From assembly GCA_019245115.1 (NCBI GenBank), contig JAFARZ010000011.1:20023-84022 (forward strand): a DNA stretch of 64,000 nt. The letters are read 5' to 3'. Source of the DNA: Streptosporangiaceae bacterium. Lineage in GTDB: Bacteria; Actinomycetota; Actinomycetes; Streptosporangiales; Streptosporangiaceae. The notes under the pieces are model-generated. The model saw only the letters and a list, made by a program, of their open reading frames with translations, did not search any database and had not been told where the DNA came from. A program made the translations under genes and the position numbers. Of this stretch, positions 61,490 to 64,000 are shown in pieces (within the stretch, counting starts at the first letter, position 1; the number at the start of each line of letters is the position of its first letter).

Positions 61490-61564
61490 TGATACTGCGG
61501 CGGGAAGCGTCGCGGGCGGGGGGTCTGGGGGGTTGGTTTGTACCCCCCAGGGAAAGGAGTACAC

Positions 61565-62692
61565 GTGATCAGCGCTGTTCCGGTAGATTTCCCCGACGGC
61601 GCCCTGGAGGCGTCGGTGGTAGACGACCTGGGGAAGGTCGAGGCTTCGCTGCGGGAGATCGGGCATCCGGACGATGAACTGCTGACGTCGGCGTCGCGGC
61701 ACCTGGTCGAAGCGGGCGGGAAGCGGTTCCGGGCCATGCTGGTGCTGCTCGCCGCGAGGTTCGGGAACCCGGCCGATCCGCGGGTGATCCAGGCCGCGGT
61801 CGCGATCGAGCTCACCCACCTGGCCACGCTGTTCCACGACGACGTCATGGACGAGGCCCTCGTCCGGCGGGGATCGGAGTCGGTGAATTCGCGCTGGTCG
61901 AACTCGGTCGCCATCCTCACCGGGGACTTCCTGTTCGCCCAGGCCTCCCGGATCCTGGCCGAGCTGGGGCCGGATGCCGTCCGGATCCAGGCGGAGACCT
62001 TCAACTCGCTGGTCACCGGGCAGCTCGCGGAGACCGTCGGCCCGCGGGAAGGCCAGGACCTGCTTGACCACTACATGTACGTGATCAACGAGAAGACCGG
62101 GTCGCTGATCGCGACCGCCGGGCTGTTCGGGGCCATGTTCGCGGGCGCTCCGTCCTCGGTGACCAACCGCATCGCCCGGGCCTGCGAGCAACTCGGCGTG
62201 GCGTGGCAGTTGTCCGACGACGTGATCGACGTGGCGTCGGACCCGGCCCAGTCCGGCAAGACGCCCGGCACCGACCTGCGCGAAGGCGTCATGACCCTGC
62301 CCGTGCTGTACGCCCTGCGTTCTGGGTCGGGTCCCGGTTCCGGGTCAGGTCCGGGTTCCGGGTCGGGTCCGGGTTCCGGTTCCGGTCCGGGTTCCGGTTC
62401 CGGGGAGACGGCGGATGAGCGGCTCCGGTTTCTCCTCGGCCCGGACGCGGACCTGACCGATGAGGCGCTGCTGGCCGAGGCGCTAACCCTGCTACGCGCC
62501 CACGACGCGATGGCCGAAGCCCGGGCCGACGTCCTGTCCTACGCCAACAACGCCAGGACCGAGATCATGGCCCTGCCCGACGTGCCGGCACGCGCCGCCT
62601 TCCTGGCCCTGTGCGACTTCGTGGTGAAACGCACCGGCTTAGTAGGACGTTTCCCATATCGGACATTTCATGAAATGTCGGGCGTTCCTTAA
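61565..62692 (+). CDS. Trans-isoprenyl (polyprenyl) diphosphate synthase
   Basis: GGKRFRAMLVLLAARFG, LFHDDVMDEALVRRG (FARM DDxxD), LSDDVIDVASDPAQSGKTPGTDLREGVMTLPVLYAL (SARM). GTG start. Confidence 0.92.
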   Translation: MISAVPVDFPDGALEASVVDDLGKVEASLREIGHPDDELLTSASRHLVEAGGKRFRAMLVLLAARFGNPADPRVIQAAVAIELTHLATLFHDDVMDEALVRRGSESVNSRWSNSVAILTGDFLFAQASRILAELGPDAVRIQAETFNSLVTGQLAETVGPREGQDLLDHYMYVINEKTGSLIATAGLFGAMFAGAPSSVTNRIARACEQLGVAWQLSDDVIDVASDPAQSGKTPGTDLREGVMTLPVLYALRSGSGPGSGSGPGSGSGPGSGSGPGSGSGETADERLRFLLGPDADLTDEALLAEALTLLRAHDAMAEARADVLSYANNARTEIMALPDVPARAAFLALCDFVVKRTGLVGRFPYRTFHEMSGVP

Positions 62693-62892
62693 GGCTACAC
62701 GTGTCTATGTGTGGTGAACGGCCCCACAGACCACCGCAAATCGGACGCCGAATGGGCGCTCTGCCACACGAACATGTGTAGCGTTAACCAATAGTGCCAA
62801 AGTGATTCTCGGGCTATGCGGCGCGCTGACGTGGGCGGAAGCGGACGGAACAGCCGGCCGGACTTGGTGGTTGAAGATGCTGGAGGTTGACG

Positions 62893-63546
62893 ATGAGTAT
62901 CTTCGGTTCGAGGAAAACGCAGCGTATCACCGCGGAACAAGCACTGCCCGGGCGGGAAGCAGGGATCGCCGTTCCCTTGAATCATGAGGTTCTAGGGTCT
63001 TCGCTGACACCCCCGTATCCCGCCGGTGCCGAGGTCGCGGAGTTCGCGATGGGGTGCTTCTGGGGTGCGGAGAAGACGTTCTGGCAGACCCCAGGCGTAT
63101 TGTCGACAGCGGTCGGCTATGAGGGCGGGTACACGCCCAACCCGACGTACGAGGAGGTATGCACCGGCATGACCGGGCACGCCGAGACGGTCCGGGTGGT
63201 GTACGACCCGGCCAAGGTAACGTACGACCAGCTGCTCAAGGTGTTCTGGGAGTCGCACGACCCGACGCAGGGCATGCGCCAGGGCAACGACCTGGGCACC
63301 CAGTACCGGTCGGCGGTCTTCTACCGGAGCGAGGCTCAGCGCGAGGCGGCGGAGGCGTCGGCGACCGCGTACGGGAAGAAGCTGGCCGAGGCGGGATACG
63401 GCGCGATCACCACGGAGATAGTCCCGGCCGGGGAGTTCTACTTCGCCGAGGACTACCACCAGCAGTACCTGTACAAGGTCCCCAACGGCTACTGCCCGGA
63501 CCACGGTACCGGCGTGGCCTGCCCGGTTGGCGTTCTGCCTGCATAG
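62893..63546 (+). CDS. msrA: Peptide-methionine (S)-S-oxide reductase
   Basis: [75 protein letters not shown]. Confidence 0.97.
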   Translation: MSIFGSRKTQRITAEQALPGREAGIAVPLNHEVLGSSLTPPYPAGAEVAEFAMGCFWGAEKTFWQTPGVLSTAVGYEGGYTPNPTYEEVCTGMTGHAETVRVVYDPAKVTYDQLLKVFWESHDPTQGMRQGNDLGTQYRSAVFYRSEAQREAAEASATAYGKKLAEAGYGAITTEIVPAGEFYFAEDYHQQYLYKVPNGYCPDHGTGVACPVGVLPA

Positions 63547-63560
63547 ACGCACATCTGCGG

Positions 63561-63590
63561 AGGCCCGGCTGGGATTCAGCCGGGCCTTCG
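63561..63590. terminator. Hairpin terminator between convergent msrA and korB-like genes
   Basis: AGGCCCGGCT-gggattc-AGCCGGGCCT followed by tcgtcgtt. Confidence 0.75.
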
Positions 63591-63597
63591 TCGTTGG

Positions 63598-64000
63598 CTA
63601 GCTGACTTCCCAGGTGTCGGTGCCGGCCAGCAGGGCGGTGAGGTCGCCCGGGCCGTTCTTGGTCCGGGCGGCATCGATCTGGTCCGCCATCAGCTGGTCA
63701 TAGCTGGCCTGCTCGACTTGCCGGAACACCCCGATCGGGGTGTGCCGGAAGTCGGTGGTGTCCAGCCGGGACAGCGCGAACGCGTACGACGGGTCGGGAC
63801 GGTGCGCGTCGTGGACGATCGCCTCATCGACGGTCCCGGCCGGCTCGAGCTGACCGTGGCTGCCGAACCGCAGCCCGCGCGGGTCATCCGGGCCGCCGTA
63901 GGTGAGCGGCTGGCCGTGCTCCAGCCGGATCAGCCGCCCGGCCGCCGACGCCGCATCCTTCAGCGGCTCGAACGCGTCGTCGTTGAAGATCGGGCAGTTC
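63598..64000 (-). CDS. 2-oxoacid:ferredoxin oxidoreductase subunit beta, C-terminal part (truncated at window end)
   Basis: Minus-strand translation ...FNDDAFEPLKDAASAAGRLIRLEHGQPLTYGGPDDPRGLRFGSHG...YAFALSRLDTTDFRHTPIGVFRQVEQASYDQLMADQI...DTWEVS*. Confidence 0.75.
   Translation of the reverse strand, partial: NCPIFNDDAFEPLKDAASAAGRLIRLEHGQPLTYGGPDDPRGLRFGSHGQLEPAGTVDEAIVHDAHRPDPSYAFALSRLDTTDFRHTPIGVFRQVEQASYDQLMADQIDAARTKNGPGDLTALLAGTDTWEVS

Overview
This window is about 64 kb of very GC-rich DNA, and the gene content and order look like an actinobacterial chromosome (genus not determinable from sequence alone). The core genes read well: an OmpR-type two-component pair; membrane mannosyltransferases (a GT39-like protein, a PMT and a GT2); an SigR/SigH-like ECF sigma factor; rsmI; metG-tatD-rsmA-ispE-ABC-F; MarR; tam; cysteine dioxygenase plus rhodanese; TetR plus fatty-acid desaturase; tRNA-Gln(UUG); MFS; glmU-prs; a SARP/NB-ARC/TPR regulator; AAA-DUF234; GGDEF; MFS; rplY-pth; cysQ-cysD-cysN; S9 peptidase; an AbiEi/DUF559-like gene; menG/ubiE; a geranylgeranyl reductase followed by nuoA-N; polyprenyl synthetase; msrA; and the 3' part of a korB-like gene. 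The most unusual content lies in repeats and small elements. (1) A 58-aa peptide built from five TIPGD repeats sits directly downstream of the AfsR-like regulator. (2) A 30-bp repeat family lies inside three unrelated genes and is read in two different frames. (3) A paired 25-bp dyad repeat with a fixed 31-bp period occurs at three loci, two of which bracket the DUF559-like gene. (4) A ~151-bp element with imperfect terminal inverted repeats is present twice. (5) G6-loop-C6 hairpins occur in and between genes. (6) A Rex-like operator precedes the ggr-nuo cluster. (7) Two genes have tandem repeats that copy their own stop codon. All calls were made by eye from sequence, with no database searches.
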